Counted from the first letter of the stretch, positions 39,877-49,972 are shown. The stretch: 64,000 bases of DNA from Verrucomicrobiia bacterium (GCA_030432235.1 JAUIHT010000004.1:434001-498000); one strand, 5' to 3'. Numbers and translations: made by a program. The notes: a model not told the origin generated them from the letters alone.

Positions 39877-41279
39877 GCGCCACCTACAAGGACGACACCG
39901 AGGCCATTCGTGCTAGCTGGGCGGCGGGCAATGACGAAGCGACCGCGGAACTTGCCGCCAGTGCCGCCGACAGCAAGGACGACTCCGCTGACGCCATCGT
40001 CTTCCTCTTGGAGGAGGGCACGGCTTGGCGCGCAGCGGAACAGTACGGCGAGAGCAACGCCACCTTCGGCGTGGCCAACGAAAAAATGGCCTACTGGTCG
40101 TCGCAAGCCGAACTGCGCCTCGGCGAAACGGTCAAGGCGAACTTCACCAACCTCAGCTATCTGACCTATACCGGTTACGCCTATGACAAGGTCATGCTGC
40201 ACACCTACGTGGCGCTCAACTACCTCGCGGTGGAGGACTTCGAATCCGCGCGGGTTTCGCTGAACCGCGCCCTGGAGGCTCAGCGTGAGGCCGTGCGCGC
40301 CAACGCCGAGGCCATCGCCGAGGCCCAGCAGGCCGCGGAGGAGTCCGCCGACAAAGCCGCCAAGGACGACAAAGCCTACAATGCCGAAAAGGCGCTCAAA
40401 GATAAAAAATTCTCCAGCGCGGTCGACGACACCTACCGCTATCTGGCCAAGTACCAGGCCTACACCGACTACGTGAATCCCTTCACGGTTTATCTGGACG
40501 GGCTCTACTTTTACGCGCAAGCCACCGGCCCGAGTGATCTGGAGCGGGCCCGCAAGTCCTTTGAGCGCGTGCGCGGCATGATTCCACAGGACGAATACCT
40601 GCAAAAGGACATTGCGGCGGTCAACCAGGCCTACGCCGGGGGAACGCCCCCGCCCACCACCTGGGTACTCTTCGAGACCGGCATGGCCCCCCTGCGCGAG
40701 GAAACCCGCATCGACATCCCACTCTTCATTGTCACCCAGCAGGTGCCTTACGTCGGTGTGGCCTTCCCCAAGCTGGTTTTCAACAACTCTTACGTCCCCG
40801 GGCTCTCCGTCCGCACCAGCAACGGCGCCTACGAAACCACCCTGCTGTGCAGCATGGACTCCGTCGTAGCGCAGGAGTTCGAAAACGAGCTACCCGTGGT
40901 CATCACCCGCACGCTCATCTCCGCCGGGACCAAGGCCCTGGCGCAGTACGGCATCTATGAGGCCACCAAGGACTCCGGCACCATCGGGGCTATCATCCAG
41001 ATCGCGGGCGTCGTTTACCAGGCCGCCATGAACCAAGCCGACCTGCGCACCTGGGTCACGCTGCCCAAGCAGTTCCAGCTCGTGCGCCTGCCCACTCCGG
41101 AGGACCGCCACCTGCGCATCATCCCGCAGGGCAGCCCCGGCACCGTAGAGGTTGACCTGCAACCGGGACGCCTTAACGTGGTTTACGTTAAAAGCAACAG
41201 CGCCTTCGATCCCATCGACGTCACCCAGTTCACTCTTTTGCCGGAACCAAACACCTCCGCCACGAATCTCATCCAGTAG
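39801..41279 (+). CDS. COG3014-family lipoprotein
   Basis: 492 residues. The signal peptide ends in the lipobox LLSGC (about 22-26). The mature protein has TPR-like helices (HTYVALNYLAVEDFESARVS), an Ala/Glu-rich charged stretch (about 160-190), and a beta-rich second half with WVLFETGMAPLREETRIDIP, the part I recognise as COG3014. The family is uncharacterised but occurs with YcfL and LpoB homologues, as here. It is probably an outer-membrane-anchored periplasmic protein. A hairpin may mask its ribosome binding site. Confidence 0.85.
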   Translation: MSSLAKIKSLPIPLSPFLLVCLLSGCATYKDDTEAIRASWAAGNDEATAELAASAADSKDDSADAIVFLLEEGTAWRAAEQYGESNATFGVANEKMAYWSSQAELRLGETVKANFTNLSYLTYTGYAYDKVMLHTYVALNYLAVEDFESARVSLNRALEAQREAVRANAEAIAEAQQAAEESADKAAKDDKAYNAEKALKDKKFSSAVDDTYRYLAKYQAYTDYVNPFTVYLDGLYFYAQATGPSDLERARKSFERVRGMIPQDEYLQKDIAAVNQAYAGGTPPPTTWVLFETGMAPLREETRIDIPLFIVTQQVPYVGVAFPKLVFNNSYVPGLSVRTSNGAYETTLLCSMDSVVAQEFENELPVVITRTLISAGTKALAQYGIYEATKDSGTIGAIIQIAGVVYQAAMNQADLRTWVTLPKQFQLVRLPTPEDRHLRIIPQGSPGTVEVDLQPGRLNVVYVKSNSAFDPIDVTQFTLLPEPNTSATNLIQ

Positions 41280-41329
41280 GTATTTTTTTAAGCCACAGAT
41301 TAACGCAGACTTGCGCAGATAAATTCGTC

Positions 41330-41794
41330 ATGAAAAAAACTCTCCTCTCCCTTTCCGCTTTAAGCTTTTTGCTCTTGGCTGCCTGCAGCTCCGTCAACAC
41401 CGTCGAGCGCGCCGAGCCACTGGCCACGCCAGACCCTATCGCCATCAAAAAGGTCACCACCGACCCGGCCTTGGCGGACAAGGTTAGCGTGGTGAACGTC
41501 ATCCAGGGCACCGTTTCGGGCGACCTGCTCAAGATTCAGGTGCAGGTGGAAAACCTGACTTATGCCTATCAGCTCTTCAACTATCAGGTCGTCTGGATCG
41601 ACAAGAACGGCTTCCATGTCACCTCGCCCGCGCCCCTCTGGAGGCCCGGCCAAATCGAAGGCCGCGAAACGCAGTACCTGACCGCTGTCGCGCCCAAGCC
41701 CAGCGTGGTCGACTTCCAGATGAAGCTCCTCTCTCGCATCACTTACGACGAAACCGTCGGCGCCGGTCGTAGCGGCCCCGCCGGCAAGCGCTAA
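41330..41794 (+). CDS. YcfL-family (DUF1425) lipoprotein
   Basis: 154 residues. Signal peptide with lipobox LLAAC at about 16-20. The core KIQVQVENLTYAYQLFNYQVVWIDKNGFHV is the beta-sandwich pattern of YcfL, an E. coli lipoprotein encoded next to lpoB. Its function is unknown. It lies between the COG3014 gene and lpoB, the order known from gammaproteobacteria. Confidence 0.85.
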   Translation: MKKTLLSLSALSFLLLAACSSVNTVERAEPLATPDPIAIKKVTTDPALADKVSVVNVIQGTVSGDLLKIQVQVENLTYAYQLFNYQVVWIDKNGFHVTSPAPLWRPGQIEGRETQYLTAVAPKPSVVDFQMKLLSRITYDETVGAGRSGPAGKR

Positions 41795-41815
41795 TCCTCC
41801 ACCCTCCTGTAGATC

Positions 41816-42001
41816 ATGAAAGCACTTCTTATTCTGTTTCTCGGCCTGGGGTTGGGTATTATGCTTGGCGGTATCTATCTCAAGGACGTATCTCCGACTC
41901 TCGTCATAATTATCGGGGCAAGTACCATTGGCATTGGCCTTACATTAAAAGTTTTTAGCCACGAAGTTCGCCCATCAGCCAAACCCATTGAAGAATCATG
42001 A
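41816..42001 (+). CDS. Small two-helix membrane protein in the lpoB cluster
   Basis: 61 residues, two hydrophobic helices (about 3-21 and 27-46) and a short polar tail SHEVRPSAKPIEES. It starts 21 bases past the YcfL gene and overlaps the lpoB start by 4 bases (ATGA), so translation is coupled to lpoB. Not part of the gammaproteobacterial version that I know; function unknown. Confidence 0.7.
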   Translation: MKALLILFLGLGLGIMLGGIYLKDVSPTLVIIIGASTIGIGLTLKVFSHEVRPSAKPIEES

Positions 42002-42615
42002 ACCAGCTCCAGAAAATCTCCCTGCTCTCTCTCGCGCCGTTGGCGCTCATCCTTGGCGGCTGTGCCAGCAGCGGCGGCACCCGCGACGCGGCCTATGTCG
42101 ACTCCGACGGCACGCATACCATCGTCAGTTTGGACCAGATAAACATCCAGGACTGGTCCAACGCCGCCGACCAGATGGTGCAGAGCCTGCTGGAGTCCGG
42201 CATCCTCAACCGTTCCCCGGAGAAGCCCGCCATCATGGTGGTCAGCCGCATCGTCAACAATACCACCCAGCAGGTGGACACCGATTTGCTGACCAAGAAA
42301 ATCCGCGTCGCGCTCAACCAGAGCGGCAAGGTCGTCACCACCACCACCTATGGCCCCGGCGGACGCGCCGAGGATCCCCTCGCCCGCGAAACCGCGGAGT
42401 TGGAGAAGTTCCAGCGTGGCGACACCGCCAACATGCCGCTGCCGTACTTCAGCCTCTCCGGTAAGCTCCTGGAAAACCGCGCCCAGGCCGGCAAGACCAA
42501 GCAGGTCACCTACATCTTCCAGCTCTCCATGACCGAAATCCCCACCGGCCTGGCCGTCTGGGAAGACGAGGTCCAGATCACCAAGCAGGGCCAGCGCGCC
42601 TCTGTCGGCTGGTAA
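41998..42615 (+). CDS. lpoB: LpoB-type penicillin-binding protein activator
   Basis: 205 residues. Lipobox LILGGC near 18-23, then the LpoB/CsgG-like fold with IVSLDQINIQDWSNAADQMVQSLLESG and a C-terminal ITKQGQRASVGW. In E. coli outer-membrane LpoB reaches through the wall to stimulate PBP1b. There the N-terminal linker is long and proline-rich; here it is very short, so a different reach or partner is possible. No penicillin-binding protein gene is adjacent. Confidence 0.88.
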   Translation: MNQLQKISLLSLAPLALILGGCASSGGTRDAAYVDSDGTHTIVSLDQINIQDWSNAADQMVQSLLESGILNRSPEKPAIMVVSRIVNNTTQQVDTDLLTKKIRVALNQSGKVVTTTTYGPGGRAEDPLARETAELEKFQRGDTANMPLPYFSLSGKLLENRAQAGKTKQVTYIFQLSMTEIPTGLAVWEDEVQITKQGQRASVGW

Positions 42616-42625
42616 CAGGACATGT

Positions 42626-42859
42626 ATGAAACTGGGAAGCTGGATAGTCTCCTGGATTATAGGTCTGGCCGGGGCATGGGGTATTCTGGAGTTATCCAAG
42701 ACCACGGAAACAGATTGGTTTGGGCTGCCCAAGCTGCTGATCGCCTGTGTTTTGTTTGTCGTGTTTTTTGTTATCGGAGCCGTCCTGATGTATTCGTGCG
42801 GTAAAAGGCCTGGCAGAAAACTCCGCGATGATTCTGACTTGGAAAAAACACGGGATTGA
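42626..42859 (+). CDS. Small membrane protein after lpoB
   Basis: 77 residues with two hydrophobic helices (about 5-22 and 35-57, containing LIACVLFVVFFVIGAVLMYSC) and a charged tail GRKLRDDSDLEKTRD. It lies 10 bases after lpoB. Not recognised. With the 61-residue protein it makes a second tiny membrane component in this cluster. Confidence 0.6.
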   Translation: MKLGSWIVSWIIGLAGAWGILELSKTTETDWFGLPKLLIACVLFVVFFVIGAVLMYSCGKRPGRKLRDDSDLEKTRD

Positions 42860-42891
42860 GTTCCTTCGCGACAAAGCGCCACCGTTCTCTC

Positions 42892-43686
42892 ATGGATGCC
42901 ATTCTTGACGTCTCCGGTCTGCGTGTGGAGCGCGGCAAAGCCGTCATCCTGCGCAAGGTGGACTGGCACGTGGAGCCCGGGCAGCACTGGGCCATCCTCG
43001 GGGCCAATGGCAGCGGGAAGACCTCCCTGCTCGCCGCCCTCACCGCTTATCTGACGCCCACCGCGGGCGAGATTCACCTGCTCGGAGAAACCTACGGCGA
43101 GGCCAACTGGCCGGAGCTGCGCGAGCGTGTTGGCTTTGTCAGCTCGACCATCGCCCAGCGCGTGCCCATGGATGAGCTTGCCCTCGCTACTGTCATGAGC
43201 GGGGCCACCGCACAGCTCGGCTACTGGACACGCGACACGAAAAAGCAGCGCGCCGAAAAGGAAGCCAAGGCCCTCAAGTGCCTCACCCGCATGGGCGGCA
43301 AAGCCCTTGCGGAAAAACCCTGGCAAATCCTCAGCCAGGGTGAGCGCCAAAAGGTTTTTATCGCGCGCGCACTCATGGCCGACCCGGCGCTTTTGATTTT
43401 GGATGAGCCCTGTGCTGGGCTCGACCCCGTGGCGCGCGAGAAATTTCTAGAATCGATTGGCAAGCTCGCCCGTGGCAAGCACGCCCCGACGCTCATCCTC
43501 GTCACTCATCACGTCGAGGAAATCCGCCCGGAGTTTACCCACACACTCATTTTGCGCAAAGGCGCTGTCCTCGCCCAAGGCCCTACCAGCGAGGTATTGA
43601 GCAGTGAGAACCTCAGCAAAGCCTTCGGCGCACGGCTCAGTTTGGATACAGATAAGTTCGGGCATCATCGCCTGAGCCCCTTATAA
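42892..43686 (+). CDS. ABC transporter ATP-binding protein (ModF/YlmA-like)
   Basis: 264 residues from the ATG at 42892; a TTG at 42856 is possible. Walker A LGANGSGKTSLL, Q-loop region VGFVSSTIAQR, signature LSQGERQKVFIARAL, Walker B LLILDEPCAGLD, switch VTHHVEE. It resembles stand-alone cytoplasmic ATPases of the YlmA/ModF group. No permease is next to it unless the small membrane proteins serve. It closes the run and is followed at once by a strong terminator. Confidence 0.85.
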   Translation: MDAILDVSGLRVERGKAVILRKVDWHVEPGQHWAILGANGSGKTSLLAALTAYLTPTAGEIHLLGETYGEANWPELRERVGFVSSTIAQRVPMDELALATVMSGATAQLGYWTRDTKKQRAEKEAKALKCLTRMGGKALAEKPWQILSQGERQKVFIARALMADPALLILDEPCAGLDPVAREKFLESIGKLARGKHAPTLILVTHHVEEIRPEFTHTLILRKGAVLAQGPTSEVLSSENLSKAFGARLSLDTDKFGHHRLSPL

Positions 43687-43716
43687 AAAAGGCGCACCCC
43701 GAAAGGTGCGCCTTTG
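43685..43716. terminator. Bidirectional intrinsic terminator
   Basis: AAAAAA-GGCGCACC-CCGAAA-GGTGCGCC-TTT: a perfect 8-bp GC stem with a short A/T tract on each side, placed between the stop of the ABC ATPase gene and the stop of the convergent cysteine-rich peptide gene. It serves both strands. Confidence 0.85.
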
Positions 43717-43738
43717 AAAGTTAGATTACGCGATTCGC

Positions 43739-43882
43739 TTACTTGGCGCACTCGCAGCAGCAGACGCAGGAGCCGTCCTTCGGGCATTCCTTGCAGCAAC
43801 AGGCTGCGGCTTGAGCGGTGGCTGCGAAGGCAACACCGGAGAGAGCGATAAGAGCGATCGTGCTCAGGATAACTTTTTTCAT
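43739..43882 (-). CDS. 47-residue secreted cysteine-rich (metallothionein-like) peptide
   Basis: ATG at 43882, stop TAA at 43739. The first 25 or so residues are a textbook signal peptide (MKKVILSTIALIALSGVAFA). The mature part holds CCCKECPKDGSC then VCCCEC, nine cysteines in about 22 residues, and ends in a lysine. That density is like a metallothionein or copper/zinc-binding peptide, but exported. It lies just before a strong terminator and downstream of a second cysteine-rich secreted gene on the same strand. Too short for usual gene finders. Metal binding is inferred from composition only. Confidence 0.8.
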   Translation of the reverse strand: MKKVILSTIALIALSGVAFAATAQAAACCCKECPKDGSCVCCCECAK

Positions 43883-43884
43883 AA

Positions 43885-43973
43885 TGTGTACGTTCTAGAA
43901 TTGTTGTTTGTGTTGGACTTAAGGGACGCATGCATCGCCCCATCGCTGCCGTCACAACAACAACCGTACACAC
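43885..43973. repeat. Inverted repeat between the two cysteine-rich genes
   Basis: TGTGTACG at 43885-43892 and TTGTTGTTTGTG at 43901-43912 are complementary to CACAACAACAACCGTACACA at 43953-43972, with TTCTAGAA (itself a palindrome) bulged on one side. It could fold in the RNA of the pair. The right arm overlaps the 3' end of the upstream coding sequence. Confidence 0.6.
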
Positions 43974-44311
43974 TGAATCTGCTCAATGATGCCCGGCCCC
44001 GTATCAAGCACGGGCGGGATGAAAAACATAGCATCCCCCAGGTACTCTGCGGCAGGCAGGCGAGACAAAAAGGGAATCGCCAACCCCACCGGAGCCAATG
44101 GCGATATCGCCAAACTGCGCTCAATCGGCAGGCTATCACAGGATTCCACGAAGCATTCACAACCCGTGTGTTGCGCGGGAGCTTCTTCAGAAGTGTCACC
44201 GCAGCAGCAATCGCTGGTTGCACTCGGCACGGCTGCCATGGCTCCGCAAGTAAAGGGGGTAAACCCTAAAAACAGAGCAACGGAAACTAACATGGAGACG
44301 ACCTGCTTCAC
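43952..44311 (-). CDS. Secreted cysteine-rich protein, possible metal-related (DUF2946-like look)
   Basis: 119 residues if started at the GTG at 44311 (signal peptide VKQVVSMLVSVALFLGFTP); TTG at 44341 and ATG at 44293 are alternatives. A cysteine-rich section follows the signal: SDCCCGDTSEE and HTGCECFVESCDS. The rest is Pro/Leu/Ile-rich and ends CVRLLL. Short exported Cys-rich proteins of this build are often found with copper resistance genes; no such gene is here. It precedes the 47-residue peptide and the two probably share a transcript. Confidence 0.6.
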   Translation of the reverse strand: MKQVVSMLVSVALFLGFTPFTCGAMAAVPSATSDCCCGDTSEEAPAQHTGCECFVESCDSLPIERSLAISPLAPVGLAIPFLSRLPAAEYLGDAMFFIPPVLDTGPGIIEQIQCVRLLL

Positions 44312-44341
44312 TGGCCGGAAATTAAGTCTCAAAAGCCCCAA

Positions 44342-44547
44342 AGATCAAGCGCAAGTGCATCAATTTCGTGCCTAAGCCACGGCTCGCCACCGCAGCCCTG
44401 CCTGAGATCGGTTTTCGCGCATGCACTGAGTTTGACTCCCGGACCCTACGCTACGCGAGTCCCGGAGAGCATAGTCCTATATTGCTGATTAATGTCGTGT
44501 TTTTCTAAGGTTATCTGAAACCTACTAAATAACCTGACTGCAAAAAA
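44342..44547. other. Spacer between the divergent cysteine-rich and AT-rich genes
   Basis: A 206-base spacer that should hold promoters for both directions. The sequence becomes AT-rich toward the plus-strand gene (GTGTTTTTCTAAGGTTATCTG). A direct repeat-like GACTCCCGGACC/GAGTCCCGGAG (near 44430-44470) can pair as an imperfect hairpin. No operator for a metal sensor was recognised. Confidence 0.3.
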
Positions 44548-45015
44548 GTGATAAGAGCACTCTTATACATCCTTACGGCATTCGTCCTTTCGATTAACTT
44601 ACACGGAGAAGAGAATCTAAGCATCGCTCTAGCTCGAAGTGAAGCCAAGAAGGCAGGTGTATCAGTATCTGAAATTGAAAATGGGATTAAGAATACCCTC
44701 TTGAACCTAGACAATTCGGTATTGGCGGTGACCTTCGCGAAAGCACATGAAACATTGTGCCTTATCGTGTTCCAAAATGAGCATAAGGATCTGATATCTG
44801 TTGATGTGAGTGCTGTAGAGAGTGGAAACTTCGGAAAATTAGGATATGATCGCTCATACTATCAGAAGTATATAACTCGTCCTGTAGAATGGATCGTCCG
44901 AGAGGACGATTTGATTCGAATTAAGTTTGTTACACAGGCATGGAAAAATGGGCAGCGATACACAGTTTCAGAACCTGTAATCGTGAAGAGTGATGGCACA
45001 CCATTATTCCGATAA
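44548..45015 (+). CDS. AT-rich secreted protein, unknown function
   Basis: 155 residues from a GTG at 44548 that opens a signal peptide (VIRALLYILTAFVLSINLHG). The mature protein is a mixed fold with no motif I recognise; it ends DGTPLFR. It is clearly more AT-rich than its neighbours (as are the lipoprotein at 27231 and the coiled-coil gene at 13829), which suggests transfer. It converges on trpB with about 60 bases between. Confidence 0.6.
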   Translation: MIRALLYILTAFVLSINLHGEENLSIALARSEAKKAGVSVSEIENGIKNTLLNLDNSVLAVTFAKAHETLCLIVFQNEHKDLISVDVSAVESGNFGKLGYDRSYYQKYITRPVEWIVREDDLIRIKFVTQAWKNGQRYTVSEPVIVKSDGTPLFR

Positions 45016-45073
45016 AAATATAAGCAGAACAAGGCGATGGTAACAACGACTAACGCAGCACAACACTTTCATA

Positions 45074-46369
<1,296 letters not shown>

Positions 46370-46476
46370 ATGCATACACTTCTGTAAAAAACCCAAATTG
46401 CAAGTCCAAGCAGGCCGCATAATTTGTCCTACTTCATCCTTTGACAATTGCATGGTTGAAGTCCTATACTTCGTTT

Positions 46477-47145
46477 ATGAAACGTTTACCTACCCCTACT
46501 GAGAAGACAATGACGTCAGCCTCGGCACTTTCTCTGTCCGCACTCGCAGGTATGACCACTGCTCATGCTGCCATAGTCACCAATACCGATCTGGGGCTGA
46601 CTGGTTTTGTAATTGGTAGTGTCACTGAAAACAGCTACGGCTGGGACATTGATGGCGAAAACGGGGCCGAAATCACCGTTTATGGAAATAATAATTCCAT
46701 GAGTTTCATAAACCCGAGGAGCTTTTTCGGCATACTAGCTACATCGAGTTTTCGAAACGCAGCAGACCTAGAGAACATTGGTTACAGTGCAAATGTACAA
46801 GCCGGGCGTTTTCTTTACCTAACCCTGAGCAGTTTTTTTCGGAGTGGGTACTTTGGAAATGCCCTTTATTTTACCAGTGGAGAACCTGGCTACATAGGCT
46901 TTCGATTCATTCCCAGTGGTGGTCTAATTGATACTTATCTTTACGGCTGGGCAGAAGTCATTCTGACCGAATCATTCGTAAATCCTTCCTTAGATGTTGT
47001 GCGGTGGGCTTACGAGGACACTGGTGCGACTATATTCACACCCAGCGCCGTGCCCGAGTCGGAAACTGCCGCACTTGGGCTCGCGGGGCTGGCCCTCGGT
47101 GCGGCCGGGCTGCGCCGCTGGCGCAAGACCAAGCAGGCAGCCTAA
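46477..47145 (+). CDS. PEP-CTERM type exported protein
   Basis: 222 residues from the ATG at 46477. Signal peptide near residues 10-35 (SASALSLSALAGMTTAHA). A beta-rich body with GWDIDGENGAEITVYG, then VPESETAALGLAGLALGAAGL and basic RRWRKTKQ. The tail is the sorting signal of PEP-CTERM proteins, with VPE in place of PEP. It has the common low-complexity, Asn/Ser-rich composition of such proteins. Divergent from trpB. Confidence 0.8.
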   Translation: MKRLPTPTEKTMTSASALSLSALAGMTTAHAAIVTNTDLGLTGFVIGSVTENSYGWDIDGENGAEITVYGNNNSMSFINPRSFFGILATSSFRNAADLENIGYSANVQAGRFLYLTLSSFFRSGYFGNALYFTSGEPGYIGFRFIPSGGLIDTYLYGWAEVILTESFVNPSLDVVRWAYEDTGATIFTPSAVPESETAALGLAGLALGAAGLRRWRKTKQAA

Positions 47146-47241
47146 ACGACCGACTGGCTGGCCTGTCGTATTGCAATTTTGAAATTTACTGTGCCGTCTG
47201 ACAGGGCTTGCGCCTTTGATATGCAAGCCTAACGTGATTCT

Positions 47242-48192
47242 GTGGAATCGCCAAACGCCATCGACAAAGACGCACTGGCAGCACGCATGGGCAAGGCCAA
47301 CCTGCATAAGCGCCTCGAGCGACAACAGCTTCACATCGCCGGGCAGGCATGGCATGGCAAGGGGCTCTTTCGCTTCGAGCATCGCGTCGATTTCCCCCGA
47401 CTGGTCTCCCTCTTTTTCAAATGCATGGGCCTGTATGGACGCGGCTACCGCAACTACCTCGACATCCGCGTGGTCGAAAACGTCGTTGCGCTACCCGGTC
47501 TGCCGCCCACCTTCGACGGCCTGCGCGTGCTGCAAATCGCCGACCTGCACACGGACCTCGACGACGCCCTGCCGGACGCCGTCATCGCTCGCTTACAGGG
47601 CCTGGACTACGACTTGTGCATCAACACCGGCGACTTTCGCAACCGCACCCGAGACAGCCTGCATGCCTCCATGGCCGCCACGCGGGTTATTTACGAGCAC
47701 ATCCACGGTCCCAAGTACGGCATCTTTGGCAATCACGACTTCCTCGAAAAGGTGCCCGACCTGGAGGCGATGGGCATCCGCCTGCTCCTGAACGAATCCG
47801 TCCCAATTGAGAAGGACGGGCAGCAGCTCTGGCTCAGCGGCATCGACGACGCGCACTTCTACGAAAGCCACGACATTGCCCGGGCACGCAGCCAAGTGCC
47901 GGACAGCGCCTTCGCCATCATGCTCTCCCACACTCCGCAAACCTACCGCGAGGTCGAGGCAGCGGGCTACCGCTTCATGCTCAGCGGCCACACCCACGGC
48001 GGCCAGATTTGCCTGCCCGGCGGGCATATCATTAGCGGCCACTGCCCCACCCCGCGCCCCATGTGGCGCGGCCCATGGCAATATGGGCAGCTCAAAGGGT
48101 ACACCTCTCCCGGCACGGGTTCGGGCTCCTCGCCCTTGCGGTTCAACTGCCCGCCGGAGCTGACGGTGCATGTGCTGAGGTGTGAGATATGA
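47242..48192 (+). CDS. Metallophosphoesterase, YaeI-like
   Basis: 316 residues from a GTG at 47242 (an ATG at 47287 is an alternative). Calcineurin-like motifs: IADLHTD, NTGDFRNR, GNHDF, MLSHTP and SGHTHGGQICLP. The family includes phosphodiesterases such as YaeI and UDP-2,3-diacylglucosamine hydrolase-like enzymes; here an inner-membrane peripheral role is possible but not shown. The final residues CEI and the stop TGA are encoded by the left arm of the repeat at 48180. Confidence 0.85.
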   Translation: MESPNAIDKDALAARMGKANLHKRLERQQLHIAGQAWHGKGLFRFEHRVDFPRLVSLFFKCMGLYGRGYRNYLDIRVVENVVALPGLPPTFDGLRVLQIADLHTDLDDALPDAVIARLQGLDYDLCINTGDFRNRTRDSLHASMAATRVIYEHIHGPKYGIFGNHDFLEKVPDLEAMGIRLLLNESVPIEKDGQQLWLSGIDDAHFYESHDIARARSQVPDSAFAIMLSHTPQTYREVEAAGYRFMLSGHTHGGQICLPGGHIISGHCPTPRPMWRGPWQYGQLKGYTSPGTGSGSSPLRFNCPPELTVHVLRCEI

Positions 48193-48304
48193 GTTACGAG
48201 ATGTGGGATAAAGGCATTAATGTTAGAAGCGGTGGAAAATTTTCTCGAAGACAGCTTTCAAGAACGTGGGATAAATAATCTCATATCCCACATCTCACAT
48301 CTCG
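48180..48304. repeat. Inverted quasi-repeat, GAGATGTGGGATA family
   Basis: The left arm TGAGATATGAGTTACGAGAT then GTGGGATAAA overlaps the 3' end of the metallophosphoesterase gene. The right arm AATCTCATATCCCACATCTC then ACATCTCG ends at 48304. The loop is about 65 bases and itself holds another GTGGGATAAA. A run of ten C follows. Same design as the other spacer repeats, different words. Confidence 0.7.
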
Positions 48305-48402
48305 CCCCCCCCCCTTCTAAAACCTTGACTGTCGGGCTCCAGATCGCCACTTTTGCCCCTTCTCTACGGCCCAGAGCCGTTGGTAACACCCTAAAGAACT
48401 GA

Positions 48403-48672
48403 ATGGCAGACGACGTAATCCAAGTAGAAGGCACTATCAAGGCAGTCCTGCCCGGGACAATGTTCCGGGTCGAGTTGCCCAATCAGCACGTCGTGCTCGC
48501 CACCATATCGGGCAAGCTCCGTAAGCACTTCATCAAGATCACCGTGGGTGACACGGTAAAGATGGAAATGTCCCGTTATGACCTGAACAAGGCCCGCATC
48601 ACCTACCGCCTGCGCAACGCCAATGCGAATCGCAACGCACCACGGCGCAGCTATGGCCCGCGCCGCAGGTAA
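48403..48672 (+). CDS. infA: Translation initiation factor IF-1
   Basis: 89 residues, with the S1/OB fold sequence [20 protein letters not shown] and [21 protein letters not shown]. It has a longer basic tail than E. coli IF-1 ([14 protein letters not shown]). IF-1 binds the ribosomal A site during initiation. It lies 35 bases before cysK. A TTGACT box in the spacer at about 48325 could be part of its promoter. Confidence 0.95.
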   Translation: MADDVIQVEGTIKAVLPGTMFRVELPNQHVVLATISGKLRKHFIKITVGDTVKMEMSRYDLNKARITYRLRNANANRNAPRRSYGPRRR

Positions 48673-48707
48673 GTTTCTCCGCCAACCCTAACCTATTCGA
48701 CCCGACC

Positions 48708-49661
<954 letters not shown>

Positions 49662-49810
49662 TCTCGACATAGCCCCCTGGGGCATACGCGAGGCTTTAAT
49701 ATCCTGCATTAAATACAGTGAAATCCAGTGCCCGATACCTCCTTTTTTCTCGCTAACTGAGGCACCATACCTATTCCATCAATTTGTTAATTATGTTATA
49801 GTTCGGGTGT

Positions 49811-49926
49811 CCTGAGAAATCAGGCGTTTGTGGAAACACAAACGGAATCCGAACAGCAGTAACAGTAGTAGCAGTAGTGGTAGCTTGAAGACCGTCGTCC
49901 CTCGGGGCGGCGGTCTTCTCTTTTCT
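49811..49926 (+). ncRNA. Structured RNA candidate: two GAAA tetraloop hairpins, serine-codon run, terminator
   Basis: CCTGA-GAAA-TCAGG (49811-49824) and GTTTGTG-GAAA-CACAAAC (49826-49843) are perfect GNRA-type hairpins one base apart. Then comes AGCAGTAACAGTAGTAGCAG (49854-49873) and TAGTGGTAGC, and the terminator. A short frame from TTG at 49828 to TGA at 49941 (37 residues) reads ten codons of which eight are Ser, just before the terminator, as in attenuation leaders. A small RNA is an equal option. Confidence 0.45.
49887..49926 (+). terminator. Strong intrinsic terminator
   Basis: GAAGACCGTCGTCC-CTCG-GGGCGGCGGTCTTC: a 14-bp stem with two G-T wobbles and a 4-base loop, followed by TCTTTTCT. 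It ends 47 bases before the photolyase start and faces plus-strand transcription. Confidence 0.8.
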
Positions 49927-49972
49927 GCGCATCCGGTTTGAGCTTTCGACCGACCGCATTCATACTGTCGAC

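Larger units (their letters stand above)
49662..49972. other. Spacer between cysK and the photolyase gene
   Basis: 311 bases. The first half is AT-rich and featureless apart from a possible cysK 3' untranslated region. The second half holds two GAAA-loop hairpins, a 30-base run of WGY triplets and a strong terminator, annotated separately. The photolyase promoter would have to lie within or after this element. Confidence 0.5.

Noticed and set aside
46370-46476. Tryptophan attenuator before trpB
   Set aside because: No Trp codon run or terminator-antiterminator pair is visible in the short spacer.
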